A DNA stretch of 64,000 bases. It comes from Bacillus salacetis. GTDB lineage: Bacteria; Bacillota; Bacilli; Bacillales; Bacillaceae_B. A program made the position numbers and the translations under genes. Of the stretch, positions 32,733 through 41,825 are shown piece after piece. The notes under the pieces were generated by a model. It was not told where the DNA came from and did not search any database. It saw only the letters and a list, made by a program, of their open reading frames with translations. Position 1 is the first letter of the stretch. Every line of letters begins with the position of its first letter. The stretch covers positions 1 through 64,000 of the forward strand of contig NZ_QXIR01000006.1 of NCBI RefSeq assembly GCF_003581585.1, written 5' to 3'.

Positions 32733-33413
32733 ATGAAGAAAGATGAAATGAGTAAGACTGATCAGGAAATTCTACGAAGACGTTTAAAGGAAAGACGTCT
32801 CTTTTTAAATATGACCTATCAAGATCTAGCCGAGAAGACGGGCATGAGTAAATCTTCTATACAGCGATATGAAACGGGAGGTATTAAAAATATTCCATAT
32901 GATAAAATTTTCGCTTTATCAGAAGCATTAGAGGTAAGTCCTGAATATTTTACTAATTTGACAAAAGATTATACTGGGGAATCTGCTTTTGAAATCGATG
33001 TGGTTAAAAAAGAGGATAGATCACAACACTTAGATCATATTAGAGAATTTGAGGAAAGAGCGATTAGGTATATAACTCCAAACTTAATTTCACAGGGATA
33101 TAATATAGAACGGCACAGTCATGGATGTGTAGGAGATATTGTTGCAACGAAGGGGAAGGAAATATGGCATATTGATTTCCTTTATACGAGGGATGTAAAG
33201 AAGTATCCACCACAAACGGGTATGGGAAGGCAACAGCTCCTGCTAAGGTTTGGTAGGCTTGCTGTTTACGACAAACCGATAACTAAATACTCCATAGTAA
33301 TGGACATTCGCGTATTAGCTGAACAATATATTAAATTGAAACCAATTCACTTAGACATAGAGACGAGTATCATTATTTTACGGGGAACTGATTACGAAGA
33401 ATTGCATTTCTAG
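32733..33413 (+). CDS. XRE-family prophage repressor with nuclease-like (non-S24) C-terminal domain
   Basis: 226 residues. The first 65 or so are a Cro/CI-type helix-turn-helix (LKERRLFLNMTYQDLAEKTGMSKSS...). The C-terminus is not the S24 self-cleaving domain: it has the layout of a restriction-endonuclease fold (QGYNIERHSHGCVGDIVATKG, EIWHIDFLY, GRQQLLLRFGRLAVY, KYSIVMDI), with HIDF in the place of the usual catalytic E-x-K, so it is probably inactive. The ATG at 33... is at 32733 with GGAGGGC 7 bases upstream; an in-frame TTG at 32718 precedes that site. It is the only plus-strand prophage gene and is divergent from the early genes. Fold assignment is inference. Confidence 0.82.
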   Translation: MKKDEMSKTDQEILRRRLKERRLFLNMTYQDLAEKTGMSKSSIQRYETGGIKNIPYDKIFALSEALEVSPEYFTNLTKDYTGESAFEIDVVKKEDRSQHLDHIREFEERAIRYITPNLISQGYNIERHSHGCVGDIVATKGKEIWHIDFLYTRDVKKYPPQTGMGRQQLLLRFGRLAVYDKPITKYSIVMDIRVLAEQYIKLKPIHLDIETSIIILRGTDYEELHF

Positions 33414-33437
33414 GAAAAAATAAGCAGCACAAATAAG

Positions 33438-33463
33438 CCCGCCAAGCCATTGAGCCCAGCGGG
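33438..33463 (-). terminator. Terminator at the end of the galE operon
   Basis: Minus strand CCCGCTGGGC pairs with GCTTGGCGGG (some G-T pairs) over a 6-base loop, followed by CTTATTT. It lies 22 bases past the galE stop and may also end the convergent repressor transcript, since it falls between the two genes. Confidence 0.8.
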
Positions 33464-33484
33464 TAAGTTTATCCTCACCGATAT

Positions 33485-34474
33485 TTATTTACTTAAATAG
33501 CCATTAGGATGACTCTTATGCCAGTTCCATGCATCTGTAATAATCTTTTCTAATGAGTCAAACTGCGGTTTCCATCCTAATATCTTCCTTGCTTTCTCTG
33601 AAGAAGCGATCAAGGCAGCTGGATCACCTGCTCTTCTTTCTTTTACCTCTGCTGGAATCGGATGGTTCGTTACCATTCTTGCTGCATCAATTACTTCTTT
33701 GACTGAGTAACCATTTCCGTTACCCAGATTAAAAATGTCACTTGGGTTATCTTTTCTTAAGTATTCTAATGCTAAATAGTGAGCAGAAGCCAAGTCCATT
33801 ACATGAATATAATCTCTAATACATGTACCATCATCTGTAGGGTAATCATCGCCGAACATATAAATTTTATCTCTTTGACCAAGTGGAACTTGTAAAATCA
33901 AAGGAATCAGATGTGTTTCTGGATCATGATCTTCCCCAATATTACCACTTTCATGAGCTCCAGCAGCATTAAAGTATCTTAAAGAAACATATTTAATATC
34001 ATAACCTTGATCAAACCACTTCATCATTTTCTCCATGGCTAGTTTTGTTTCACCATAAGTGTTCGTAGGATTTGTTTTATCTTCTTCAAGAATAGGGATG
34101 TTCTTAGGTTCTCCATAGGTAGCTGCAGTTGATGAGAATACTATTTTTCTGACATTATTATGCCTCATAACATCCAATAGACACATCATTCCATATACAT
34201 TGTTATGGTAGTATTCATATGGATTAGCCATGCTTTCGCCAACTAAAGAGTTAGCTGCAAAGTGAATAACTGCTTCAATATTGTGAGTCTTAAAAACTCT
34301 GTCTAACTCATCTTTTTTTCTAAGATCAATTGAATAGAAATTGTCTATATCAATTGATGTTCGATGACCACTTTGTAAATTATCAACAACAACAACTTCT
34401 TCATTATGTTCTAAAAAATATCTTACTGTATGAGAGCCAATATATCCTGCTCCTCCGGTTACTAATATAGACAT
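33485..34474 (-). CDS. galE: UDP-glucose 4-epimerase
   Basis: 329 residues. Interconverts UDP-glucose and UDP-galactose (or the GlcNAc/GalNAc pair). SDR fold with the NAD motif GGAGYIG (residues 7-13), catalytic Ser in FSSTAATYG and YxxxK in TYGETK (near 148). Last gene of the nucleotide-sugar block and of the whole polysaccharide locus. In many Bacillus EPS clusters this enzyme supplies UDP-Gal or UDP-GalNAc for repeat-unit synthesis. Confidence 0.95.
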   Translation of the reverse strand: MSILVTGGAGYIGSHTVRYFLEHNEEVVVVDNLQSGHRTSIDIDNFYSIDLRKKDELDRVFKTHNIEAVIHFAANSLVGESMANPYEYYHNNVYGMMCLLDVMRHNNVRKIVFSSTAATYGEPKNIPILEEDKTNPTNTYGETKLAMEKMMKWFDQGYDIKYVSLRYFNAAGAHESGNIGEDHDPETHLIPLILQVPLGQRDKIYMFGDDYPTDDGTCIRDYIHVMDLASAHYLALEYLRKDNPSDIFNLGNGNGYSVKEVIDAARMVTNHPIPAEVKERRAGDPAALIASSEKARKILGWKPQFDSLEKIITDAWNWHKSHPNGYLSK

Positions 34475-34489
34475 TTCCCTATTTGCCCC

Positions 34490-35584
34490 CTAAACTTCTA
34501 AAACATCAGCAATTCTCTTACTTGCGAATCCATCACCATATGGATTGCTTGCTTGACTCATTTTTTCATACTCAGTTTTATCTTCAAGAAGTAATTTAAA
34601 GGTCTTATATATATTCTCTTCATCTGTCCCAACCAGCTTTAATGTTCCAGCATCTATACCCTCTGGACGCTCAGTTGTATCACGCATTACCAACACTGGT
34701 TTACCTAAACTCGGAGCCTCCTCTTGAATGCCACCACTATCAGTCAATATTAAATATGATCTTGATAGGAAATTATGAAAATCCAAGACTTCTAATGGTT
34801 CAATGATTCTTACCCTATCGTTATTCCCTAGTATTTCGTTAGCAGCTTCCCTTACTATCGGGTTCATATGAATTGGATAAATTGCCTTAATATCCGGATG
34901 TTCATCAACAATCCTCTTAATGGCTTTAAACATATTTCTCATTGGTTCGCCAAGATTTTCTCTTCGATGAGCCGTTATCATCATAAGTCTGCTATCTGAT
35001 GCCCAATCTAATTGCTCATGAGCATAATCATCCCTAACAGTTGTTTTAAGTGCATCTATTGCCGTATTACCAGTTACATGTATAGTAGCAGGATCTTTAC
35101 CCTCTTTAAGTAGGTTTTCTTTAGACATATCTGTTGGAGCAAAGTTATACTTAGCTACAATTCCTACAGCTTGCCGATTGAATTCCTCTGGATATGGAGA
35201 ATAAATATTATATGTCCTAAGTCCAGCTTCCACATGACCAACTGGAATTTGTAGATAAAAACACGCTAAAGACGTTACAAATGTTGTTGAAGTATCACCA
35301 TGAACTAAAACTACGTCAGGCCTTACTTCTTCTAATACAGTTTTCATTTTTTCTAAAATATTTATGGTTACATCGAATAGAGTCTGTTTTGCTTTCATGA
35401 TGGAAAGATCAAAATCTGGGATAACATTAAATGCATCCAAGACTTGGTCTAACATTTCTCTATGTTGACCTGTAACACAAACAACTGTATCCAATTGATC
35501 CCGTGTTTTTAGTTCTTTAACTAATGGACACATCTTAATAGCTTCTGGCCTTGTCCCAAATACGACCATTATTTTCTTCTTCAT
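34490..35584 (-). CDS. mnaA: UDP-N-acetylglucosamine 2-epimerase (non-hydrolysing)
   Basis: 364 residues. Converts UDP-GlcNAc to UDP-ManNAc. Family signatures: VVFGTRPEAIKM at the N-terminus, GHVEAGLRT near residue 115, TAHRRENLG near 210 and LTDSGGIQEEAPSLGKPVLVMR near 285. The ATG at 35584 is preferred to an in-frame TTG at 35593; neither has a strong ribosome binding site. It sits 16 bases upstream of galE. UDP-ManNAc could feed the polysaccharide or teichoic-acid linkage units. Confidence 0.94.
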   Translation of the reverse strand: MKKKIMVVFGTRPEAIKMCPLVKELKTRDQLDTVVCVTGQHREMLDQVLDAFNVIPDFDLSIMKAKQTLFDVTINILEKMKTVLEEVRPDVVLVHGDTSTTFVTSLACFYLQIPVGHVEAGLRTYNIYSPYPEEFNRQAVGIVAKYNFAPTDMSKENLLKEGKDPATIHVTGNTAIDALKTTVRDDYAHEQLDWASDSRLMMITAHRRENLGEPMRNMFKAIKRIVDEHPDIKAIYPIHMNPIVREAANEILGNNDRVRIIEPLEVLDFHNFLSRSYLILTDSGGIQEEAPSLGKPVLVMRDTTERPEGIDAGTLKLVGTDEENIYKTFKLLLEDKTEYEKMSQASNPYGDGFASKRIADVLEV

Positions 35585-35683
35585 TCTTATCAACCAACTT
35601 TAAATTTGATATTCTTCAAGCACATACGTACTAGATCTTCACTAATTATACTCAAAAACTCATATTATACTCTCCAAATTACC

Positions 35684-36709
35684 TTACTTAAACTTATAAT
35701 AACCCACATACCAATCGGCAAATTTATTGAGTCCTTCTTCAATCGAAGTCTCCGGTTTAAAGCCCACAGCTTTCTGCAATTGATCTGTTGAAGCATAAGT
35801 AGCTGGTACATCACCTGGCTTAATTGGTTCAAAAACCTTTTCAAATTGTACCTCTTTGCCTAGCGCTCTACTCAAGGCCTTTTCTAACGTTTCGATAAAT
35901 ACCATCAATTTCTCCGGGCTATTGTTTCCGATGTTAAAGACTTTATGTTGCACATCGCCTTCAGGTGGATTACTTAATAATCGTTCAATTCCCTCAATGA
36001 TGTCATCTATATAAGTAAAGTCACGGTAAAGGTCATTCTCAAAATCACCATTATTAAATATCTTAATTGGATCACCTGCAAAATACTTATTCGCAAATCC
36101 AAAATAAGCCATATCTGGTCGACCCATTGGGCCGTAAACAGTAAAGAATCGAAGCCCTGTAGCTGGAATCTTATAAAGATGGCTATAAGTATGTGCCATT
36201 AATTCATTTGATTTCTTAGTCGATGCATACAATGATACTGGATTATCAACAAAATCTGTTTCTTCAAATGGGACTTTTTTATTGGCTCCATAAACAGAAC
36301 TAGATGATGCATACACCAAGTGATCAACTGGATTATATCTACATGCTTCAAGAATGTTATAAAAACCAATGATATTACTTTGAATATAAACATCCGGATT
36401 CTCTATTGAATACCTTACTCCTGCTTGAGCAGCTAAGTTTACTACAACATTAGGCTTGTACTCTTCAAAGGTCTTCATTACCATATCCTTGTCTGATATG
36501 TCACCTTTAATAAAAGTAAACTTCTCATAAGGTTCTAGTTGATTCAAACGGGTATGTTTAAGATTCACATCATAGTAATCATTGACGTTATCAATCCCGA
36601 TCACACGGCAGCCTTGTTCTAATAGTTTCTTAGATAAATAGTATCCAATAAAACCTGCTGCACCAGTGATTAAGTAGGTTTTACTAGGATCAAGAGTTTT
36701 GTAATTCAA
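35684..36709 (-). CDS. UDP-glucuronate 4-epimerase
   Basis: 341 residues. Makes UDP-galacturonate from UDP-glucuronate. Extended SDR with GAAGFIGYYL (NAD binding), YASSSSVYG and YASTKK (YxxxK), and the FFTVYGPMGRPDMAYFGFA segment typical of the CapI/LspL-type uronate epimerases. Its start overlaps the end of the UDP-glucose dehydrogenase gene by 20 bases, so the two act in sequence: dehydrogenase makes the substrate. Confidence 0.93.
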   Translation of the reverse strand: MNYKTLDPSKTYLITGAAGFIGYYLSKKLLEQGCRVIGIDNVNDYYDVNLKHTRLNQLEPYEKFTFIKGDISDKDMVMKTFEEYKPNVVVNLAAQAGVRYSIENPDVYIQSNIIGFYNILEACRYNPVDHLVYASSSSVYGANKKVPFEETDFVDNPVSLYASTKKSNELMAHTYSHLYKIPATGLRFFTVYGPMGRPDMAYFGFANKYFAGDPIKIFNNGDFENDLYRDFTYIDDIIEGIERLLSNPPEGDVQHKVFNIGNNSPEKLMVFIETLEKALSRALGKEVQFEKVFEPIKPGDVPATYASTDQLQKAVGFKPETSIEEGLNKFADWYVGYYKFK

Positions 36710-38060
36710 GGTTCTTCGACTCCTTCAACAACTCTCTAGTTATAGGCTTTCTACCAATGGAATAATATTCGATCCCTGCCTCTTGCATATCTTCCACTCG
36801 ATAAATATTTCTACCATCATACACTAATGGGGTTCTCATTAATTTCTTATATGTTTCAGGAGTAACCGCTTTTACCTCTCCCCATTCCGTAAAGATAAAG
36901 CAGACATTCGCATCTTCCAAAGCTTCTTCAGCATTTGCAGCATAGGTAATCGAACCATTCCCATTTTTACCTTCTGGATATACTTTTGCAAAATTAAACG
37001 CACCTACAGGATCATATGCATAAATATCTGCACCTTGTTCTAATAATAAAGGGACATTTTCAAGAGATGCCGCTTCTCTTAAATCATCTGTTCCAGGTTT
37101 AAACGTTAAACCAAGTACAGCTACTTTAAGACCATTAAAGGTAATAAGTCTTTTGCTAGCTTTTTTATATAACATCATCTTCTGTTCTTTATTCACATCA
37201 ATGGCAGCCTTAATCGTTTTGAGTTCATAACCGTTCTGTCTAGCAATATACTCAAGAGCTTTAGTATCCTTGGGAAAACATGAACCACCGAAACCGATAC
37301 CAGCATTTAAAAACTTACTTCCAATCCGCTCATCAAAGCTCATTCCTTTAGCTACATCCTGAATATCCGCTCCAACCAATTCACAAAGGTTAGCAATATC
37401 ATTCATATAGGAAATTTTAAGGGCTAGGAAGTCATTTGAAGCGTACTTGATCATTTCAGCTGATCTTCTATTTACTGAAACAATTGGTAAATGGAATGGC
37501 TCATAAATCTTCGTAAGCAACTCTTCTGCCCATTTGCTTTCTGTACCAATAATAATTCTTTCTGCATGTAACGTATCATGTACCGCAGAACCTTGAGCCA
37601 AAAATTCCGGATTTGAGGCTACTTCTACTTTTACATCATTGACTAAAAAGTCCTGAATAAACTGTTCTACTTTATCATTCGTCCCAACTGGAACAGTAGA
37701 TTTTACAACTACTAAACAATCCTTTTCTATAGATTCAGCAATTTGCCTAGCAACTGTTGCAATGTATGATAGATTTGCAGAACCATCAGGTTGCTCAGGT
37801 GTCCCAACACCGATAAAAATTGCATCAGCATCCTTATATGCAGATTGATAATCCGTTGTATAATTAATTCTTCTAATAGCATAATTTCTCTGCATTAACT
37901 CTTCTAAACCTGTTTCATAAATTGGAGAAATACCTGATTTCATTAAGTTCACTTTATTTTCATCGATATCAACACATGTTACTTGGTGGCCTACTTCAGC
38001 AAAACATACCCCTGCTACTAAACCAACATAACCTGTTCCTGCTACTGCGATTTTGTACAT
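36690..38060 (-). CDS. UDP-glucose 6-dehydrogenase
   Basis: 456 residues. Oxidises UDP-glucose to UDP-glucuronate with two NAD. N-terminal Rossmann GTGYVGLVAGVCF, catalytic Cys in FGGSCFPKDTKAL (near 260), and C-terminal VLGLTFKPGTDDLREAAS. The ATG at 38060 follows GAGAGG. First gene of the nucleotide-sugar block, after a terminator; AT-rich promoter-like sequence (TTGTTT and TATAAA-type boxes) lies in the gap around 38085-38115. Products: uronic acids that would make the polymer acidic. Confidence 0.95.
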   Translation of the reverse strand: MYKIAVAGTGYVGLVAGVCFAEVGHQVTCVDIDENKVNLMKSGISPIYETGLEELMQRNYAIRRINYTTDYQSAYKDADAIFIGVGTPEQPDGSANLSYIATVARQIAESIEKDCLVVVKSTVPVGTNDKVEQFIQDFLVNDVKVEVASNPEFLAQGSAVHDTLHAERIIIGTESKWAEELLTKIYEPFHLPIVSVNRRSAEMIKYASNDFLALKISYMNDIANLCELVGADIQDVAKGMSFDERIGSKFLNAGIGFGGSCFPKDTKALEYIARQNGYELKTIKAAIDVNKEQKMMLYKKASKRLITFNGLKVAVLGLTFKPGTDDLREAASLENVPLLLEQGADIYAYDPVGAFNFAKVYPEGKNGNGSITYAANAEEALEDANVCFIFTEWGEVKAVTPETYKKLMRTPLVYDGRNIYRVEDMQEAGIEYYSIGRKPITRELLKESKNLELQNS

Positions 38061-38135
38061 TGTCAAGATCCTCTCATTTAGTGATTTTTATAATATTTCA
38101 ATATATATAAACAATTGCATTAAACAAAAAAGAAA

Positions 38136-38164
38136 CCCTTGTAATATTGAAGACAAAACAAGGG
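38136..38164 (-). terminator. Terminator between flippase gene and nucleotide-sugar block
   Basis: Minus strand CCCTTGT and ACAAGGG pair over a 15-base loop and are followed by TTTCTTTTTTG. It divides the long glycosyltransferase operon from the dehydrogenase-epimerase operon. Confidence 0.82.
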
Positions 38165-38220
38165 CTAACTACTTTAACATTCCATAATTCCACATAACAA
38201 CACACTTCAGATAATAACAG

Positions 38221-39630
38221 TCATCGAGAACTAATCATTCCAATGGCTTTTTTGTATATTAATCTTAGAATTGCTTTATTGTAATAGGTGAATAAAAAGA
38301 TTACAAATATGAACTGAATTACTATCATTATGCTGTTTGAAACATATAAAAGCCCTAGAGCTATTATTAAGAAAAACGAAAGGACTAAAAAATCCTTTAA
38401 GCAAATATTTATCTTAAAATTATTGCTCTTATTAAAAACCCTCATTAACCACGTAAATAAAAATGCAATTGCTGTCGATAGACTAGCAGCATACAGACCA
38501 AGATGATTTATTAGAAGTAAATTCAAAAATATATTAATTAGTGCCCCTAAGATCGATGTCCAAAGAAGAACTTTGGTTTGTTTACTTCCATAGTATCCTG
38601 CACCCCAGAATTGTGAAAATGTATTAAATAGAGCCCCAATAATTAATATTCCTGAGTATTTCCAAGCAACAAAAAAAGTGTCAGAAACCATAATTTCCAT
38701 TATAGGCTTAATCAAGACTATTATACCAATAACAAAAATAGTCATTAATCTAAAATAATGCTTAAAAACCTCTGTGTAATACTCATTCTTACCTTGATTA
38801 TTAGACTCACGAATAGCACTATCATTCCAAGCAAGAAAAAAAACTGAACTTACCATAGTAAGCAAAGATGGGATTTTATTTGATATAGCATAAATTCCAT
38901 TAGCATCTGTACCAAGAAAAAACGCAATTATAAACCTGTCTGATGCATTCATAACCCACCAACTTACAGCACCTGGTATCAATGGCAAAGAATATTGTAA
39001 AAAGGATTTTAACATGCTTCTTGAATAGTGTTTTATATCAATAAAAATATGAATTTTGATTGATAGCCATATATATATAGTTACTATTACATAGCTTAAT
39101 ATAGATGAATAAAGAAGAGCTGCAAGTCTCAAATCAAAAATAAATATAAATATTATATTTAATATCAATATAATTAAAGTTTGTAAGATCCCTGAAATAG
39201 CAAATATCTTATTGAAACCTAATCCTCTCGCACTCTGTTGCATAAATGAACTAATTATACTTACATTTATCAATAATAAAATTTCCCATCCATATGATAA
39301 TGAAATTTGACTATTTATTATAATGAAAAGGAGGTTAAAAACCAATAGGTTTCGAATTATAGTAACCGCACCTGTAGTTATAGTTTTTTTTCTCTTATCG
39401 AATGATTCCTCTACAATTAGCCATCTATATGTTGCACTCACCAACTCAAAAGTTAAAAAAGGCATTAATAAGATAACTGTTGTTGAAATAAGATCCCATT
39501 TTCCATATTCAGAAGGAGTCAAATAATGTGTATATAAGGGTAGCAGAATGAATATTAAAAGCTTTGAGCCAAGATTAGATATAAAATATAATAGTGTATC
39601 TTTTAATAATTTACTTTCCTTTGTACTAAT
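38221..39630 (-). CDS. Wzx-type polysaccharide flippase with probable ATT start codon
   Basis: 469 residues if begun at the ATT at 39630. Moves lipid-linked repeat units across the membrane. It has about 12-14 hydrophobic helices and the MATE/MOP-like pattern YLTPSEYGKWDLISTT near the N-terminus. The first ATG in frame (39522) would remove the first 36 residues, including helix 1 (LYFISNLGSKLLIFILLPLY), which the family always has. No ATG, GTG or TTG exists upstream in frame, but ATT stands 7 bases after GAGGT, exactly where an ATG would be expected. Whether this is a rare functional start or a damaging mutation cannot be told. Confidence 0.85.
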   Translation of the reverse strand: MSTKESKLLKDTLLYFISNLGSKLLIFILLPLYTHYLTPSEYGKWDLISTTVILLMPFLTFELVSATYRWLIVEESFDKRKKTITTGAVTIIRNLLVFNLLFIIINSQISLSYGWEILLLINVSIISSFMQQSARGLGFNKIFAISGILQTLIILILNIIFIFIFDLRLAALLYSSILSYVIVTIYIWLSIKIHIFIDIKHYSRSMLKSFLQYSLPLIPGAVSWWVMNASDRFIIAFFLGTDANGIYAISNKIPSLLTMVSSVFFLAWNDSAIRESNNQGKNEYYTEVFKHYFRLMTIFVIGIIVLIKPIMEIMVSDTFFVAWKYSGILIIGALFNTFSQFWGAGYYGSKQTKVLLWTSILGALINIFLNLLLINHLGLYAASLSTAIAFLFTWLMRVFNKSNNFKINICLKDFLVLSFFLIIALGLLYVSNSIMIVIQFIFVIFLFTYYNKAILRLIYKKAIGMISSR

Positions 39631-39696
39631 TTTAACTACCTCTCTTAATTGGTATAATTAAACATTATTAAAATAGAATATAAACTTTCCAATTTT

Positions 39697-40812
39697 CTAT
39701 TTTAATAATTTATCCAAAACTTTAAATTGATTATTAGCTTCTCGAAACAAATTGTTAAGATTCTTAAATCGATAGTTTTTTAATGCGTGGTCTACTTGTT
39801 CAACAGAAATATCATCTATAGACTGAAGATCAAAACTTAAACCATTAAACTTATATGAGTCTAGTAGTGTTTTAATCTTTACATCATATATAATAGGGAC
39901 TACAGGCACATTATAAAGCCACGCTAGTATAATAGCATGCAATCTTGTAGCAATTACATATTTCGAATCTTTATACTCTTGAAAAACTTTATTGTAATCA
40001 CCATCATATTCAACAATTTCTGGCATTATCCCCAATTGGTTTGAGCATTCATTCTGAATTCTTTTAGCCGTTGGGTAATCTTGTTGATTGTTTGAGGTCA
40101 AAATCTTTACTTTATATCCTTTGTTTAAATAATAATTACTTAATTGTATCATTTTATTCTCATATTCATATTGACGTTTTTTTACGTGCTGTGGACGCGT
40201 TTCAAAACCACAATCTATAACTGATATTAGGACTTGTTCTTTGTTCAATTTTTCACTTTTTTCTTGATTTCCTAATGACAATACCACATCCGGTGCCCAA
40301 TCTACATTTTCCAGGTCTTGGAATAAATCAAATGAAGTCTCATCTCTAAAACATATATGTGTCCCTTTAGAGAAATGCTTTTTAAAATCCGTCACCCATT
40401 GATCATCAGCAAAGGGTCCAAAATTTGTACTTAATAAAAAGAATGATTTGGTTAATGATACTCTATGCTTAAACCATTCTGATTGCCTTGTTCCTTTATA
40501 TTCGTAGTTTTTAAATGCATTACCAACCACGTACACTGAAGTACTAAATTGTTTTAAATATATTGAACAAATTGCTGCTATTATTTTACTAGCAAGAAGT
40601 TTTATTCCTTTTCTATTTCCAGTATTACTAGCCTTTTGCCATATATTAAATATATGACTAAATCGCAAATTCTTAATTTCTCTTAAGGAGCCATACTTTG
40701 CCTCCGAGGAAATATAAAAATTGCAATTTGGATATCTTTTGCATAAAGTATATATAAATAAATCATCACCTATATTCTTCTCAATACAAGCGTAGAGCAA
40801 TGCTTTTTTCAT
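39697..40812 (-). CDS. Polysaccharide pyruvyl transferase family protein
   Basis: 371 residues. The C-terminal YVIATRLHAIILAWLYNVPVVPI segment (ATRLHA) is the hallmark of the polysaccharide pyruvyl transferase family (CsaB/EpsO-like), which adds pyruvate ketals from phosphoenolpyruvate to sugars. The N-terminal half is a GT-B-like Rossmann fold (NIGDDLFIYTLCKRYPNC). The acidic pyruvate would add to the charge from uronic acids. The exact acceptor is unknown. Confidence 0.88.
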   Translation of the reverse strand: MKKALLYACIEKNIGDDLFIYTLCKRYPNCNFYISSEAKYGSLREIKNLRFSHIFNIWQKASNTGNRKGIKLLASKIIAAICSIYLKQFSTSVYVVGNAFKNYEYKGTRQSEWFKHRVSLTKSFFLLSTNFGPFADDQWVTDFKKHFSKGTHICFRDETSFDLFQDLENVDWAPDVVLSLGNQEKSEKLNKEQVLISVIDCGFETRPQHVKKRQYEYENKMIQLSNYYLNKGYKVKILTSNNQQDYPTAKRIQNECSNQLGIMPEIVEYDGDYNKVFQEYKDSKYVIATRLHAIILAWLYNVPVVPIIYDVKIKTLLDSYKFNGLSFDLQSIDDISVEQVDHALKNYRFKNLNNLFREANNQFKVLDKLLK

Positions 40813-40813
40813 T

Positions 40814-41812
40814 TTATCCCCCTATAGTTTTCTTAAAATTAAATGTTAAATACACGATTTTTAACGGCATATATAATAAGAAATAATATTTAAATTTCTT
40901 TATAACAGAAACATTATTATTAATGAAAATCCCTTTATATCTTTTTAATGCTGAACGTAACAATTTTTTGTCGTTTTTACTTTTGTATTTACTAATGCTA
41001 TATTTTACAGTCAATCCCATTGCACGTTCTGTATAATATATTTTCAGTCGATTAATTAATTCAGTGTTATTACCAGCTACAGAAATCATTTTATCAACAG
41101 CCCATAGTGCTGTTAACATCTTTGATGAAAAATCCGAAGTAGTAGCACTGCCTGGACGTGTTAAAATATTCCACTTAGGCTCCGTGGAAAAAACTATTCC
41201 TTCGGCACGACACAATATATCAAATACAAATAAGCCATCTTCGCCGTGACTAATTTCTTCATTAAATCTAATCTGTTCCTTCCCATTAATTAAGGATACA
41301 GGAAATAACTTATAGCACGCACTTTGAAGATTTAATTTTACAGTTCCTGTTTCTAGCAAAGCTTGAGTAGCAGATAGATATATGGGGGCCTCTGAGTCTC
41401 GTTGCCTTTTAACTTCTAATTTACCATTCTTTATTTCCACAAAATTTCTATCACATGCTGATACTGTCTTATCTTTCTCCTTAATTTGTTCATATAAAAA
41501 TTCTATTGCATCATCAGTTAGCCAATCATCAGAATCTAAAAAGCAGACATACTTGCCCGAAATTAAATCAAGTCCTCTATTCCTAGCTACAGATACTCCA
41601 GAGTTGTTTTGGTGCACAACTATTATTTGTGGATTAATTTTGTGTATGTGATCCAATAATTCTTTGCTTCCATCAGTCGAACCATCATCCACTATAATTA
41701 ATTCAATATTTTTATACGTCTGAGATAATACTGAATCAATACCCCTTTTGACATAATCATAAGTATTATATACAGGTATAATTACAGAAATTAAAGGACT
41801 AAAATCGTTCAT
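40814..41812 (-). CDS. Glycosyltransferase family 2
   Basis: 332 residues. GT-A fold: SVIIPVYNTYDYV at the N-terminus, IIVDDGSTDGS, and the metal-binding DSDDW (DxD type) near residue 95. Transfers a sugar from a nucleotide donor to the lipid-linked acceptor in the cytoplasm. C-terminal basic/hydrophobic tail (KKFKYYFLLYMPLKIVYLTF) suggests membrane contact. The ATG at 41812 has GGAGGAG 4 bases upstream. It is one base from the pyruvyl transferase start. Confidence 0.94.
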   Translation of the reverse strand: MNDFSPLISVIIPVYNTYDYVKRGIDSVLSQTYKNIELIIVDDGSTDGSKELLDHIHKINPQIIVVHQNNSGVSVARNRGLDLISGKYVCFLDSDDWLTDDAIEFLYEQIKEKDKTVSACDRNFVEIKNGKLEVKRQRDSEAPIYLSATQALLETGTVKLNLQSACYKLFPVSLINGKEQIRFNEEISHGEDGLFVFDILCRAEGIVFSTEPKWNILTRPGSATTSDFSSKMLTALWAVDKMISVAGNNTELINRLKIYYTERAMGLTVKYSISKYKSKNDKKLLRSALKRYKGIFINNNVSVIKKFKYYFLLYMPLKIVYLTFNFKKTIGG

Positions 41813-41825
41813 ATGCTCCTCCAAT

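Noticed and set aside
39523-39630. Flippase as a truncated pseudogene
   Set aside because: The full N-terminal helix is encoded in frame upstream with a proper ribosome binding site; only the start codon is unusual.
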